This document shows positions 17,042-24,986 of a stretch of 64,000 bases of DNA, one piece after another. This DNA comes from Chlamydiales bacterium (lineage in GTDB: Bacteria; Chlamydiota; Chlamydiia; Chlamydiales; Simkaniaceae): assembly GCA_024233515.1 (NCBI GenBank), contig JACKPO010000003.1:62001-126000 (forward strand), given 5' to 3'. The translations under genes were made by a program, and so were the position numbers. A model generated the notes under the pieces. That model searched no databases. It was given only the letters and a program-made list of their open reading frames with translations, and was not told the origin of the DNA. Every line of letters begins with the position of its first letter. Within the stretch, counting starts at the first letter, position 1.

Positions 17042-17087
17042 TTGACAAGAATCTCAAGTAAAAAATAGACTGTATAGGTTAGGAGGT
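17042..17087 (+). promoter_or_regulatory. Promoter and strong ribosome site of the Hsp20 gene
   Basis: TTGACA at 17042-17047 is a perfect -35 box; TAGACT at 17066-17071 is an acceptable -10 with an 18-bp spacer. AGGAGGT at 17081-17087 is a full Shine-Dalgarno sequence 6 nt before the ATG at 17094. No CIRCE-type inverted repeat (HrcA operator) is visible in this leader. Confidence 0.55.
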
Positions 17088-17093
17088 ATTACG

Positions 17094-17498
17094 ATGCTCA
17101 AGAAAAAATTTCCTATGGACTCCTACTGGGAGAACTTTCCATTCCATTTTGATGATGATGCGGTCTCGATGGCCTCACACTCCTCAGGAATTAGTGTCTA
17201 CGAACAAGGGGAGACGGTCGTGATCGAAGCGGCACTTCCTGGAGTGACTGCCGAGGATATTGAAGTCTCCCATACCCACGGCTTTGTCCTGATTGAAGGG
17301 GAGAAAAAAGAAGAAGAAACAGAGCGAAAATATTATCGACAAGCGATCCGCTCATTTTCCTACCGGATCCCTCTCCCTGCAAATGCAGATATGGGACAAG
17401 ATCCCAAAGCAACCTTTAAAGATGGAGTGATGAAAATCGTCTTTAGAAAAGGGACGCCCAAAGAGGGGAAAAACATTCCGGTGAAAGAGGAGAAATAA
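17094..17498 (+). CDS. Hsp20 small heat-shock chaperone
   Basis: This 134-aa protein has the alpha-crystallin domain at about residues 34-125. Typical strands are VVIEAALPGVTAEDIEVS, GFVLIEGEKKEEE, and SFSYRIPLPANAD followed by ATFKDGVMKIVFRK. The C-terminal NIPV tail supplies the I-x-V type anchor that docks between subunits in the oligomer. It holds unfolding proteins in the cytoplasm without ATP. The next gene (PfpI-like) starts 6 bp after its stop, so the two form a stress operon together with the PagL-like gene. Confidence 0.92.
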   Translation: MLKKKFPMDSYWENFPFHFDDDAVSMASHSSGISVYEQGETVVIEAALPGVTAEDIEVSHTHGFVLIEGEKKEEETERKYYRQAIRSFSYRIPLPANADMGQDPKATFKDGVMKIVFRKGTPKEGKNIPVKEEK

Positions 17499-17504
17499 AA
17501 CCGT

Positions 17505-18008
17505 ATGAAAGTCGTTGCCCTTGTCCATGATACCTACGAAGATTTGGAACTCATGTACCCTGTGATTCGAATGAAAGAGGCAGGCATTGAGGTCGTCTTT
17601 GCAGGACTTGAAGATGACACCACTTACGTGGGTAAAAATGGCTATCCATGCAAAAGTGACATCTCCTTTCGAGAACTTCAAAGTGGAGATTTTGATGGCG
17701 TCTTGATTCCTGGGGGATTTGCTCCTGACAAATTCCGCAGAGTTCCTGAAATCCTTCAGCTCCTTCAAGACATGAATAAAGAAAAGAAAATGATTGCTTT
17801 CATATGTCATGGAGGATGGGTGCCGATCTCTGCAAAAATCCTTAAAGGAAAAAAAGCAACAGGGACTACAGCGATTAAAGATGACTTAGAAAATGCGGGC
17901 GCCATTTGGGTTGATGAAGCCGTGGTGATTGATGGAAACCTCATTAGCGCACGAACCCCTGCAGATTTAGCCCCTTTCGGGAAAGCTCTTGTGGAGGCTC
18001 TCTCATGA
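17505..18008 (+). CDS. DJ-1/PfpI family protein
   Basis: This 167-aa protein has the class I glutamine amidotransferase-like fold of PfpI/YhbO proteins. The reactive cysteine sits in the nucleophile elbow AFICHGGWVPIS near residue 105; a conserved Glu lies in FRMKEAGIEV-like position near residue 25. The family is described as intracellular protease, chaperone or deglycase, and the true activity is debated. It overlaps the PagL-like gene by 4 bp (ATGA) and follows hsp20 closely, consistent with a stress-response unit. Confidence 0.85.
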   Translation: MKVVALVHDTYEDLELMYPVIRMKEAGIEVVFAGLEDDTTYVGKNGYPCKSDISFRELQSGDFDGVLIPGGFAPDKFRRVPEILQLLQDMNKEKKMIAFICHGGWVPISAKILKGKKATGTTAIKDDLENAGAIWVDEAVVIDGNLISARTPADLAPFGKALVEALS

Positions 18009-18505
18009 AAAAAGCAGTGTTTCTCCTTCTGTTTCCACTTATTTTGTTTGCGGCAGAAAAACCACCAATTGAAGAACCGAAACTCCTCAATATTGGAGCA
18101 GGGGTGTTTAATATCGTTCGAAACAAAAAGTCTGTCAATTTTCAGGTCGAATACCGCTCTGATTTTCCTTTTTATCGCAATTCCATGCTTTTTTTCCGTC
18201 CTCTTATTGGAGTGATGGGGACTTCAAGTGGATCGGGGTACATCTATACAGGGATTGCCTTTGATATCTTCTTGACTGACTTCCTTGTTTTTACTCCCAG
18301 CTTTGCTCCTGGAATCTATATAAAAGGAGGAGGGATGGAACTCGGCTTCCCATTAGAGTACCGCTCCTCTGCAGAGCTCTCCTACCGCTTTAAGAATAAA
18401 TCAAGATTCGGGGGGATGTTTTATCACATCTCAAATGCGAGTCTCGGCTTTAGAAACCCTGGAACTGAGTGTCTTGTGTTTTTCTATTCCATTCCGCTGC
18501 CATAA
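18005..18505 (+). CDS. PagL-like outer-membrane lipid A 3-O-deacylase
   Basis: This 166-aa protein has a signal peptide (AVFLLLFPLILFAAE) and a short beta-barrel pattern that ends in an aromatic-containing strand (CLVFFYSIPLP). The motif HISNASLGFRNPGTE near residues 145-159 matches the PagL active site: His and Ser two apart, Asn, and Glu twelve residues on from the Ser. PagL removes the 3-linked acyl chain from lipid A in the outer membrane and lowers TLR4 recognition. Coupling to PfpI and Hsp20 genes is unusual. PagL is a remote-homology family, so confirmation by profile search is needed before assuming lipid A as substrate. Confidence 0.75.
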   Translation: MKKAVFLLLFPLILFAAEKPPIEEPKLLNIGAGVFNIVRNKKSVNFQVEYRSDFPFYRNSMLFFRPLIGVMGTSSGSGYIYTGIAFDIFLTDFLVFTPSFAPGIYIKGGGMELGFPLEYRSSAELSYRFKNKSRFGGMFYHISNASLGFRNPGTECLVFFYSIPLP

Positions 18506-18627
18506 ATGATTCAGCATAAGCTGCACAAAAAAAGTTTTAAAAACCCTTTTTCTAAAAATTTCCCCTTTGTAAAATAAATATAGGGGACCGACCAATGGGT
18601 CTAGACCCCGCGAATTACCAAACAGTT

Positions 18628-18710
18628 TATACCTAACATGATTCAAAAGTTGGTTTTTGGCTGCGCCTCCTTTGCAGCAAATTCCCAGCTTTTGAACAAC
18701 GTTAGGTATA
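18628..18710. repeat. Complete 83-bp palindromic repeat (family C)
   Basis: TATACCTAAC at 18628-18637 pairs with GTTAGGTATA at 18701-18710, and inner CAAAAG pairs with CTTTTG; a central GGCTGCGCCTCCTTTGCAGC forms a second stem. Related copies lie at 4090-4145 and 36149-36210. The terminal TA dinucleotides could be target duplications. It lies in the 279-bp gap between the PagL-like and YheT-like genes. Confidence 0.75.
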
Positions 18711-18784
18711 GTATTGATTGTCAGTGAGATAAATATTTCACTTACGATACTTTAGTGCATCGAAAAATCTGGGGGGAGTCTTTG

Positions 18785-19756
18785 ATGTCAGAGCGGCCTG
18801 TTTTTAAACCATTTCCACTTTGGACAGGTTGCCATTCACAAACCATTGCTGCCTCTTTTCTTGTTTTTGGAAACAGTAGCCTCTCTTCCTTAAAACGTTT
18901 TGTCTATCTTAAAGACGGTGAGAAGCTTGTCATGGAGATCACCACACCTAAGGGATGGAAAGAGAGTGATCGGACTGCCTTACTCCTTCATGGCCTTTGT
19001 GGCTCGCATCAATCAAGTTACATCGTACGGATGGCTAAAAAATTGCACAAGAAAGGGATACGAACCGTCCGCGTAAATCTCCGCGGGTGTGGCAGTGGAA
19101 GAGGTCACGCGAAGAAGATGTATCACTCAGAGGCGAGCGAGGATATCTGGGAAGCGGTCAAAGAGATCAAACGAGATGCACCCCATTCCCCCTTAACCGT
19201 GATCGGTTATTCCCTTGGGGGAAACATTGTCCTTAAAATGGGGGGAGAACGAGGAGAAGAAGCAAAAGGGATGATTGAGAAGATCATTTCAATCAATCCT
19301 CCCGTTCACGTCCAGTCAACTATTGAACACCTCTCGAAAAACTCCTTCTACGAGCGTTACTTTATGGCTGCTCTTCGAGAAGATGTTGCTTTCCGCCATG
19401 AAGTCTTTGAAGAGCTTCCACCGATACGTATTCCAGTAGAGATGTCTCTCCTCGACTTCAACGAGTTTTATATTGCGCCACAATCAGGGTATGAAGACGT
19501 TTCCGAGTATTACCAAGCTTGCAGCTCAGGACGCCTTGTCCATTCGATTGCTGTGCCATGTCATATCCTTTTTTCCCTTGATGATCCGATTGTCGACTGT
19601 AACCTCCTTGATCAAGAGGGGTTGCCAGACAACGTCGACGTGCTGATCACCGAGCGAGGAGGGCATTTAGGTTATTTAGGGATTCCAGGTCAGAAAGGGG
19701 GATTTCACTGGATGGACTCTGTCATCCTCCAATGGTTTTTTGAGGGTCGGGAATAG
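18785..19756 (+). CDS. YheT-like alpha/beta hydrolase
   Basis: This 323-aa protein starts at the ATG at 18785, 6 nt behind GGGGGGAG; a GTG 30 nt upstream is less likely. It matches the YheT/ABHD1-3 group of hydrolases. The N-terminal FPLWTGCHSQTIAASFL motif is typical of that group. The nucleophile elbow GYSLGGN lies near residue 145, LLHGLCGSHQSSY is the oxyanion strand, and LNLRGCG-type NLRGCGSGRG follows. Acid and base residues are likely the Asp in FSLDDPIVD and the His in ERGGHLGYLG. Substrates of bacterial members are poorly known; short-chain or phospholipid esters are plausible. A strong hairpin overlaps its stop codon. Confidence 0.88.
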   Translation: MSERPVFKPFPLWTGCHSQTIAASFLVFGNSSLSSLKRFVYLKDGEKLVMEITTPKGWKESDRTALLLHGLCGSHQSSYIVRMAKKLHKKGIRTVRVNLRGCGSGRGHAKKMYHSEASEDIWEAVKEIKRDAPHSPLTVIGYSLGGNIVLKMGGERGEEAKGMIEKIISINPPVHVQSTIEHLSKNSFYERYFMAALREDVAFRHEVFEELPPIRIPVEMSLLDFNEFYIAPQSGYEDVSEYYQACSSGRLVHSIAVPCHILFSLDDPIVDCNLLDQEGLPDNVDVLITERGGHLGYLGIPGQKGGFHWMDSVILQWFFEGRE

Positions 19757-19778
19757 GGATCATGCTCCCCCTATTCCC
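19749..19778 (+). terminator. Hairpin overlapping the stop of the YheT-like gene
   Basis: GGGAATAGGG at 19749-19758 pairs perfectly with CCCTATTCCC at 19769-19778. The gene's TAG stop lies inside the left arm. There is no long U-run because the palindromic MITE begins 11 bp later, so termination efficiency is uncertain. Confidence 0.55.
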
Positions 19779-19789
19779 GTCTACTCTTA

Positions 19790-19948
19790 GATAGTGTCGT
19801 CAAATTCTTCACTCTACCTTAGGTTTTTTTATGGAAAATTTCTACGTTGGCTTCCTTCAAGAGCCCATTTGGGGCTCTTTGTATCAGCCGCCTTGAACTT
19901 TTCTCATAGAAAAACCTCTTTCAGAGCGAATCATTTGACGACACTATC
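19790..19948. mobile_element. 159-bp palindromic MITE (family A, copy 1)
   Basis: The edges GATAGTGTCGTCAAAT and its reverse complement are perfect, and the element folds through its whole length. TA at 19788-19789 and 19949-19950 is the likely target duplication. The interior block TCCTTCAAGAGCCCATTTGG and the CGCCTTGAACTTT block are shared with copy 2 at 52037-52195, which has exactly the same length. The element joins the thioredoxin-fold gene so that its last base forms the third base of that gene's TAG stop. Confidence 0.9.
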
Positions 19949-20340
19949 TAGTATTTGTTTTTATTCGCCTTTAACCAGTTGAGAATATCATTCGATTCAT
20001 ACATCGCTTTCCCATTAATCATAAGACAGGGGACTTGACGTTTCCCTCCCTTTTCGATGAGCTCATTTAGCGCTGTTTGATCCCGAATATCTTTTTTCTG
20101 AAAGGAGTCCCACTTCTTCTCTTGTTTCAAGTACTGCTCGATCTTCTTGCAGTAGGGACATGTCGGGCGATAATAGAGGACAAGGTGTGGCTTTTCTTGA
20201 GCATAGGTTTCCGTCTCCATACAGGCCACGAGACCCTCATAAAGAGTGAGGAGGGGAGCGACGGCTTTCACATCACCATCCACCAAGACTTCATCATAAT
20301 AAGGGGCTTCTAAAATTGCGGGATCGATATCCATTGACAT
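19948..20340 (-). CDS. Glutaredoxin-like thiol protein with N-terminal extension
   Basis: This 130-aa protein has a glutaredoxin fold in residues 50-128. The redox motif is CPYC in LVLYYRPTCPYCKKIEQYL, followed by KDIRDQTALNEL, the cis-Pro segment RQVPCLMINGKAMYES and DILNWLKAN. The first 48 residues resemble the leading part of GST-N-like glutaredoxin fusions. It likely reduces protein disulfides or glutathione adducts in the cytoplasm. The TAG stop straddles a palindromic MITE: TA is the target duplication and G belongs to the element. Confidence 0.85.
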   Translation of the reverse strand: MSMDIDPAILEAPYYDEVLVDGDVKAVAPLLTLYEGLVACMETETYAQEKPHLVLYYRPTCPYCKKIEQYLKQEKKWDSFQKKDIRDQTALNELIEKGGKRQVPCLMINGKAMYESNDILNWLKANKNKY

Positions 20341-20344
20341 TCTC

Positions 20345-21409
20345 CTAGTTGGGAAATAGGAACTTTAACCCAAACTCATATATTACGGAAGAAGTTTGTT
20401 TTTGAAGTTTTGAATAAAATGCCCGAGAATCGGAACCATTTTCCACCGTAACATCCACCTCTTGCAAATATCCACGTGGCTCTGAAAAGAGGAGCATTTC
20501 ATGCGCACGCACAGGAGAAAGAGGTTTTTCTAAGGAGAGTTCCATCACCTTTCCAAAAAGAGTTCCTAATTTTGAGACAAGATCACCCCGACAGACAAAG
20601 CCCGTAAACGCCGGTCGATCTTCGAGTTTTTCCCACACCTCAGCAAGTTCTGGAGTGACTCCAGGAAAGTTAAACGCATAAGAGGATTCATAAGACTCCA
20701 AACTCATCCAATCGGCCTCATGAATCAACGTGTAGGCGGCAACAACTCCTCCTAAACTATGTCCTACAACGCGCGCGGGACGGTTTTCCTTCCGTAGCCA
20801 CTCCTGAATCCCTTTTTGCCCCTTCTCAAAGAGTGTCCATCCTGGTCCGCGAGGATCTAAATCGCTGATGATCGAAGCGCGCCCCCCCTCCGTTAAAAAG
20901 GAAAAATCGGTTCCACGAAATAAAAGAATCGGAGCTCCGATCCCATCGCTTCGAACGAGTCCAAACGCCCGGATCTTGTTCCATAAATCAAAGACCCGAT
21001 CGACAACATAAGTCGTCATCCCCATGCACCCATCTTTTCCCATAACGGCAAGGGGGATGGTATGTCCCTGTTTCAAGTTCCGGTAGGCCATTACTTTCGA
21101 TAAGATCTCCATCGATGCCCATTCACATAGCTGAGGATCTTCGATCGCCTCATAGACCTGCTTGAGGATCGACCCTCCTTTCTCAATATCTTTGAAATCG
21201 GGTGTGACGCGGCAGATGATCCCTTTAGAGGCTTGCCGCTCCCGATACGACCTTGCAAATCGGTGAAGCCCCTCTGCAGGATTCTCATAGACATGGCGAG
21301 ATTGATCTCCCTTTAGCTCATAGCACCGGCTTGGATACTTAAAGAGCCACGACAGGAAAATCTCCCAATATTTAAAGCTTTGCGCCGAAAACGAAAAATC
21401 CTCATCCAT
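20345..21409 (-). CDS. Lipase-like alpha/beta hydrolase (class 3 type)
   Basis: This 354-aa protein has the nucleophile elbow VVGHSLGGVVAAY near residue 215 and an oxyanion-type strand LLFRGTDFSFL near residue 165, the order seen in fungal-type class 3 lipases. Candidates for the acid and base are the Asp in CRGDLVSKLG and the His in RAHEMLLF. The first 110 residues are charged and helical and have no known domain. No signal peptide is present, so if exported it would need type III secretion or similar, as for effector lipases. It is directly upstream of the glutaredoxin-like gene (4 bp gap). Confidence 0.75.
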   Translation of the reverse strand: MDEDFSFSAQSFKYWEIFLSWLFKYPSRCYELKGDQSRHVYENPAEGLHRFARSYRERQASKGIICRVTPDFKDIEKGGSILKQVYEAIEDPQLCEWASMEILSKVMAYRNLKQGHTIPLAVMGKDGCMGMTTYVVDRVFDLWNKIRAFGLVRSDGIGAPILLFRGTDFSFLTEGGRASIISDLDPRGPGWTLFEKGQKGIQEWLRKENRPARVVGHSLGGVVAAYTLIHEADWMSLESYESSYAFNFPGVTPELAEVWEKLEDRPAFTGFVCRGDLVSKLGTLFGKVMELSLEKPLSPVRAHEMLLFSEPRGYLQEVDVTVENGSDSRAFYSKLQKQTSSVIYEFGLKFLFPN

Positions 21410-21456
21410 AATCCTTATTTATGTTGAGGGACCATTCTGGTCAATCCCTAACCGCG

Positions 21457-21906
21457 CTAGTCATCTGTTTCTTCGAAAGTTCCTTTTCCTCCAACTCCAC
21501 CTGTTGCAGGAGGTCTATGGCGAATTGAGCTATCTTGTCTCTCGAAGCTTCCTCCTTGATCAGATCCACCAAACGACCACCATCCACCTGTAGAGGGGAA
21601 GGAGGGATAATAGGTTGTTTCTCCTCCTTCTCCACCTAGAGTGCATCCGTCAAAACCATTCGTCGCTCTCTTGAATGTTTTTTGCAAGCAGCGACAATTG
21701 ACGCCAAAGGCATAGGCAGTGCCAGCGGAAAAGATTGTGATCGAGACCCCTTTTTGCCAAAATCCTGGACTCATACTCCGATACGCAATGATCGCGGAGA
21801 TCGTTGAGAAGAGGACGATCATCATTCGATCAAAGGGTTTCATCGGCTCTGGGTGAGGACTTGGTGTGGGGCTAGGAGGTGGGGTAATTGATGGTGTTTT
21901 ATCCAT
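21457..21906 (-). CDS. Small proline-rich protein with two membrane segments, two open frames at the 3' end
   Basis: This 149-aa protein starts with a Pro/Ser-rich tail (PSITPPPSPTPSPHPEP), then two hydrophobic segments (MMIVLFSTISAIIAYRSM and VSITIFSAGTAYAFG). The C-terminal third in this frame is Gly/Trp-rich (GGWWSFGGSDQGG). A different frame is open from 21635 to 21441 and reads as an ordinary helical sequence (VDLIKEEASRDKIAQFAID). Either the gene has a frameshift near 21635, or two frames are used. I do not recognise a family. Confidence 0.45.
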   Translation of the reverse strand: MDKTPSITPPPSPTPSPHPEPMKPFDRMMIVLFSTISAIIAYRSMSPGFWQKGVSITIFSAGTAYAFGVNCRCLQKTFKRATNGFDGCTLGGEGGETTYYPSFPSTGGWWSFGGSDQGGSFERQDSSIRHRPPATGGVGGKGTFEETDD

Positions 21907-21929
21907 GTTTTTTGTGACTCCTTATTGTG

Positions 21930-22544
21930 TTAGAGGGGAATGGGGGTTGCATGAACGTAGAGATTGTGACGCTTGGCGCGATAGCAGACGAGAACATGGG
22001 TGTCACTTGAAAACCACCTTGAGACGAAACCTCCATTATTTTTCCCTACGATGACAGAGGCGCCAAGTTTCCACCACTCTTGGATCTTAGAGAAATCATC
22101 CCTTTGAATCTTCCAACGAGATTTCACTCCATCGCTATTCGAAAGAACAATCTCCTCGCGCAGTTCATCCACCTTCAGAAGACGAGAGGTCCGAGGATTA
22201 TCGAGGTTAGGACCCCGCCAGAGGTTTACCTTCAACGATTCATTTTTTGTGAGATTGACCATATAAAATTCACTCCCTCCGAAAAAGTGATTGTTTGGGG
22301 TAAAGGTGACACGGTCGTTTAGGTCCCAGTATTGAAGGGCGTAAGCATACCCATCCGCTGCTTTGAATTGGCACTCATTTTCGAGTTCAATCACCCCATC
22401 GGGGCTCATCCCTAAGATGAAGTGCTCTCCTCTTGCAAGAATGAAGTTTGGCCTCAAAGATTCTTGCTGTGGAGGGTCATCGAAAGGACGCTCGGCAAAT
22501 AACACCGAGGTGAGTAGAAGGAAAAATAGGGTAAACTTCTTCAT
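21930..22544 (-). CDS. Secreted protein, paralog of the next gene
   Basis: This 204-aa protein has a clean signal peptide (FTLFFLLLTSVLFAERP). The mature part is beta-rich: HFILGMSPDGVIELENECQF, WDLNDRVTFTPNNHFFGGSE, then WKLGASVIVGKNN. The paralog at 22645 shares the order EHxLxGxSxDGxxxxE, WDxxxxVxFxPNxxxxGGSEFY, NPxNxRT-like and VIxGxN blocks. No catalytic residues are evident. Two paralogs in tandem suggest exported lectin-like or ligand-binding proteins, which is inference. Spacing between them (100 bp) contains a terminator. Confidence 0.7.
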   Translation of the reverse strand: MKKFTLFFLLLTSVLFAERPFDDPPQQESLRPNFILARGEHFILGMSPDGVIELENECQFKAADGYAYALQYWDLNDRVTFTPNNHFFGGSEFYMVNLTKNESLKVNLWRGPNLDNPRTSRLLKVDELREEIVLSNSDGVKSRWKIQRDDFSKIQEWWKLGASVIVGKNNGGFVSRWFSSDTHVLVCYRAKRHNLYVHATPIPL

Positions 22545-22615
22545 TGTTTTCTCTCCAAGAGGATTTTTTAGTAAGAGATTTTAGAAGATTCGAGAAATTT
22601 TTTGAAAGAAAAAAG

Positions 22616-22637
22616 GCCCCACAACACCTTGTGGGGC
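22616..22637 (-). terminator. Rho-independent terminator between the two secreted paralogs
   Basis: GCCCCACAA pairs with TTGTGGGGC around a four-base loop. The minus-strand transcript then runs into a series of U residues, and the plus strand also ends in an A/T tract, so it could work in both directions. It should end the transcript of the 202-aa gene upstream on the minus strand. Confidence 0.85.
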
Positions 22638-22644
22638 AAAAAAA

Positions 22645-23253
22645 CTAGTTTTTAGAGGGGCGAATCCGGACGTGTGTTGTCCGTTGATGTTTATCGCAGT
22701 TCACGAGAATGTATTTGCAATCAGAGGAAAAGCGGGCAAACCAGTTGCTGTTCATCCCGATGATCACACGATCTCCATTTTCCCATTCCACTAAATGTTC
22801 GAGGTCTTTCTTTTCAATTTCCCATGTTTGCTCGACCCCTTTACGAGTGCGAAGGATCACTTCTCCATCGTAAGAATCGATATGGAAGATCCGCTGAGTG
22901 TAGTCGTTATCAGGGTTGGGCATTGAATAAAGATTGGCATGGATGAACTCTCCACGGTCAGTATTCAAAACGTAAAACTCCGAACCTCCAGCTGGGTATG
23001 GATTCGGAGAAAAGACCACATGTTCATGGTAGTCCCAATCTTCGTAAACCGTTGCCGCTTCAGTCGATGTGACTGCTTTGAATATAGCCCCATCTTCAAT
23101 TTGCACTTTTCCATCACGACTTTTCCCGACAAGGAGATGTTCTCCACCATTTAAGATAACAGGAACTTGTCGTCCTTTAGCATACAGCCCTTCATCGGCT
23201 GCAAGATTGATTCCTAAAAGTACTAGGAACACTGAGAGAAGGGTTTTCATCAT
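22645..23253 (-). CDS. Secreted protein, paralog of the 204-aa neighbour
   Basis: This 202-aa protein has a signal peptide (LLSVFLVLLGINLAADEG) and the same block order as its downstream paralog: EHLLVGKSRDGKVQIEDG, WDYHEHVVFSPNPYPAGGSE, FYVLN, then WENGDRVIIGMNSNW. The two differ most in the N-terminal 30 and the C-terminal 20 residues. The family is not one I can name. It is followed by a terminator, so each paralog probably has its own promoter. Confidence 0.7.
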   Translation of the reverse strand: MMKTLLSVFLVLLGINLAADEGLYAKGRQVPVILNGGEHLLVGKSRDGKVQIEDGAIFKAVTSTEAATVYEDWDYHEHVVFSPNPYPAGGSEFYVLNTDRGEFIHANLYSMPNPDNDYTQRIFHIDSYDGEVILRTRKGVEQTWEIEKKDLEHLVEWENGDRVIIGMNSNWFARFSSDCKYILVNCDKHQRTTHVRIRPSKN

Positions 23254-23349
23254 AACTCCTCTGATTGGTTAATCACATTGCCAGGGAGTATAGTCTATAA
23301 AGATTATTTTAAGAAATATTATTTTACATTTTGTCCCTTGAAAGGGATA

Positions 23350-24285
23350 ATGGGACGTATGCTCCATCCAACTCTGAAAGAAATGATTGCAGTGACACGG
23401 GAGGCAAAAAATCCTCCGCTCAGTCGCCTTTCTCTCGCAGAAATTCGGCGAGGCCCGACAAAAATGAAACCCTTAGCGGGTGAGCCGAAACCTCTTGCCA
23501 AAGTAATGAATCATATCATTCATACCTCTGAAGGGAATCTCCTGATCCGTCTCTACTATCCCCAAGAGAATAAACCTCTCCCATGTGTTCTCTATTTTCA
23601 TCCGGGTGGATTTGTAAAAGGGGATATCGATACCCATGACTCTGTTTGTCGCCATTTAGCGGAAGCAAGTGGGTGTCTCATCGCTTCGATCAATTATCCT
23701 AAGGCCCCCGAACACCCTTTTCCCCATGCCCTTCACGCTGCAAAAGAGGCTTTCCTCTGGTTAGTGACCCACTACAAAGAAATCAACGGTGATGGAAGAA
23801 TCGCTGTGGCAGGAGAAAATGCGGGAGGGAACCTTGCAGCCGTTTTGACTCATCTGATGCGAGGGCGTTCTCCTGTGCCGATCTCTTTCCAAGCTCTTGT
23901 CTATCCCCAAACCGATCTGACCTTCTCATCCCTTTCGCACCAAGAGTACGGTTCAGGCTATCTATTAGAACGAGACTCTCTGGAGTGGTACAAAAAACAA
24001 TACGTTCCGCAAAATACGGGGCCCGAACATCCTCAGATCTCGCCCCTTTTTGCAGAGGACTTTTCCTCTCTTCCTCCAGCCCTTATCATCACGGCAGAAT
24101 ATGATCCCATGCGTGATGAAGGGGAAACCTATGCACAAAAACTCCAATCGGCCGGTGTCCCCACGACCCTAAAACGGTACTCAGGGATGGTTCACGGCTT
24201 TTTCCAGATGGGGGGACTCATCGATGAGGCCCGCCTTGCTATTGAAGAGGTTGGAACAACCCTTAAAACCCATTTTTCGTTATGA
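23350..24285 (+). CDS. Hormone-sensitive-lipase-family protein with the catalytic Ser replaced by Asn
   Basis: Taking the ATG at 23350 (AAAGG just upstream) gives 311 aa. The protein has the HSL/Aes esterase fold: oxyanion motif FHPGGF at residues 83-88, nucleophile elbow GENAGGN at 155-161, acid in AEYDPMRDEG (D252), and base in MVHGFF (H282). In this family the elbow is GDSAGGN, and here the Ser codon is AAT (Asn, 23818-23820). A classical Ser hydrolase activity is therefore unlikely; it may be a binding or regulatory pseudo-esterase. It overlaps the downstream membrane gene by 4 bp. Confidence 0.85.
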   Translation: MGRMLHPTLKEMIAVTREAKNPPLSRLSLAEIRRGPTKMKPLAGEPKPLAKVMNHIIHTSEGNLLIRLYYPQENKPLPCVLYFHPGGFVKGDIDTHDSVCRHLAEASGCLIASINYPKAPEHPFPHALHAAKEAFLWLVTHYKEINGDGRIAVAGENAGGNLAAVLTHLMRGRSPVPISFQALVYPQTDLTFSSLSHQEYGSGYLLERDSLEWYKKQYVPQNTGPEHPQISPLFAEDFSSLPPALIITAEYDPMRDEGETYAQKLQSAGVPTTLKRYSGMVHGFFQMGGLIDEARLAIEEVGTTLKTHFSL

Positions 24286-24983
24286 CAGATCAGCGCTATA
24301 CGGCGAGTAATTGCTCTTTATTAGGAATTGGCTATTTTATTGCGCGCCCTTATCTCTGGCTTGCACCCCTTTTAGCAGCCCTCCTCTCATTTTTCATTCT
24401 GACCCTAGCCTTTTTTTTCACAGCTTATGCCAGTTGGCCCGCGTCCACTTTGACTTGGTTTAGCTACACCTGGGGGATTTTTAAATCGCTTGGGCTAGCT
24501 TCTCTCACCCTGATTGCCCTTTGGGTCTCGGTCTTTCCGATGATCTTAAACTTTGCATTCGAAAATATGATCGGGAAGATCTTGCATGACAAACGTGTTC
24601 CGATCCAAGGGGAAGGAGCTTTTAAAGCGATGACCTCAAGTGTCCATGTTATTCTTCGGACTATCGGATGGCGCCTCTTTTGGCCCCTCGTGACATTGAT
24701 TTCCCTTTTTTTCTTTGGTCCCTTAGCGATGATTCTTGCGCAAGTTGGGATGGGACACATTGCGATCATCGATGCGACCGATCTCTCCCTAACCCTCCAA
24801 GGACAAACCGCCAAACAGCGGGTCCATGCTCTCAAGTCCAGACTCATGCCCATCTTAACAGCCGGTTTTGTTGCGGGCGTTCTCAGCATGATCCTCACGA
24901 CAACGATTATCGGTTGGCTCTTCTGGCTCCCAGGCATCTACGCCGGCTGCACTCTCTGGACCCTTACCTGGCCCAAAGATTGA
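24282..24983 (+). CDS. EI24/CysZ-like multi-span membrane protein
   Basis: This 233-aa protein begins at the ATGA overlap with the upstream gene. The pattern of hydrophobic stretches (IGYFIARPYLWLAPLLAALL, the LIALWVSVFPMILNF segment, LVTLISLFFFGPLAMILAQ, and a long C-terminal pair) resembles the EI24 family (CysZ in sulfate uptake). The characteristic FENMIGKILHDKR loop between the second and third spans is also compatible. Sulfate transport is not shown, because no sulfur genes are adjacent except the distant TSUP permease at 56.9 kb. Confidence 0.7.
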   Translation: MTDQRYTASNCSLLGIGYFIARPYLWLAPLLAALLSFFILTLAFFFTAYASWPASTLTWFSYTWGIFKSLGLASLTLIALWVSVFPMILNFAFENMIGKILHDKRVPIQGEGAFKAMTSSVHVILRTIGWRLFWPLVTLISLFFFGPLAMILAQVGMGHIAIIDATDLSLTLQGQTAKQRVHALKSRLMPILTAGFVAGVLSMILTTTIIGWLFWLPGIYAGCTLWTLTWPKD

Positions 24984-24986
24984 ATC

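Noticed and set aside
17042..17094. CIRCE operator before hsp20
   Set aside because: The leader does not contain the 9-bp inverted repeat TTAGCACTC and its partner.
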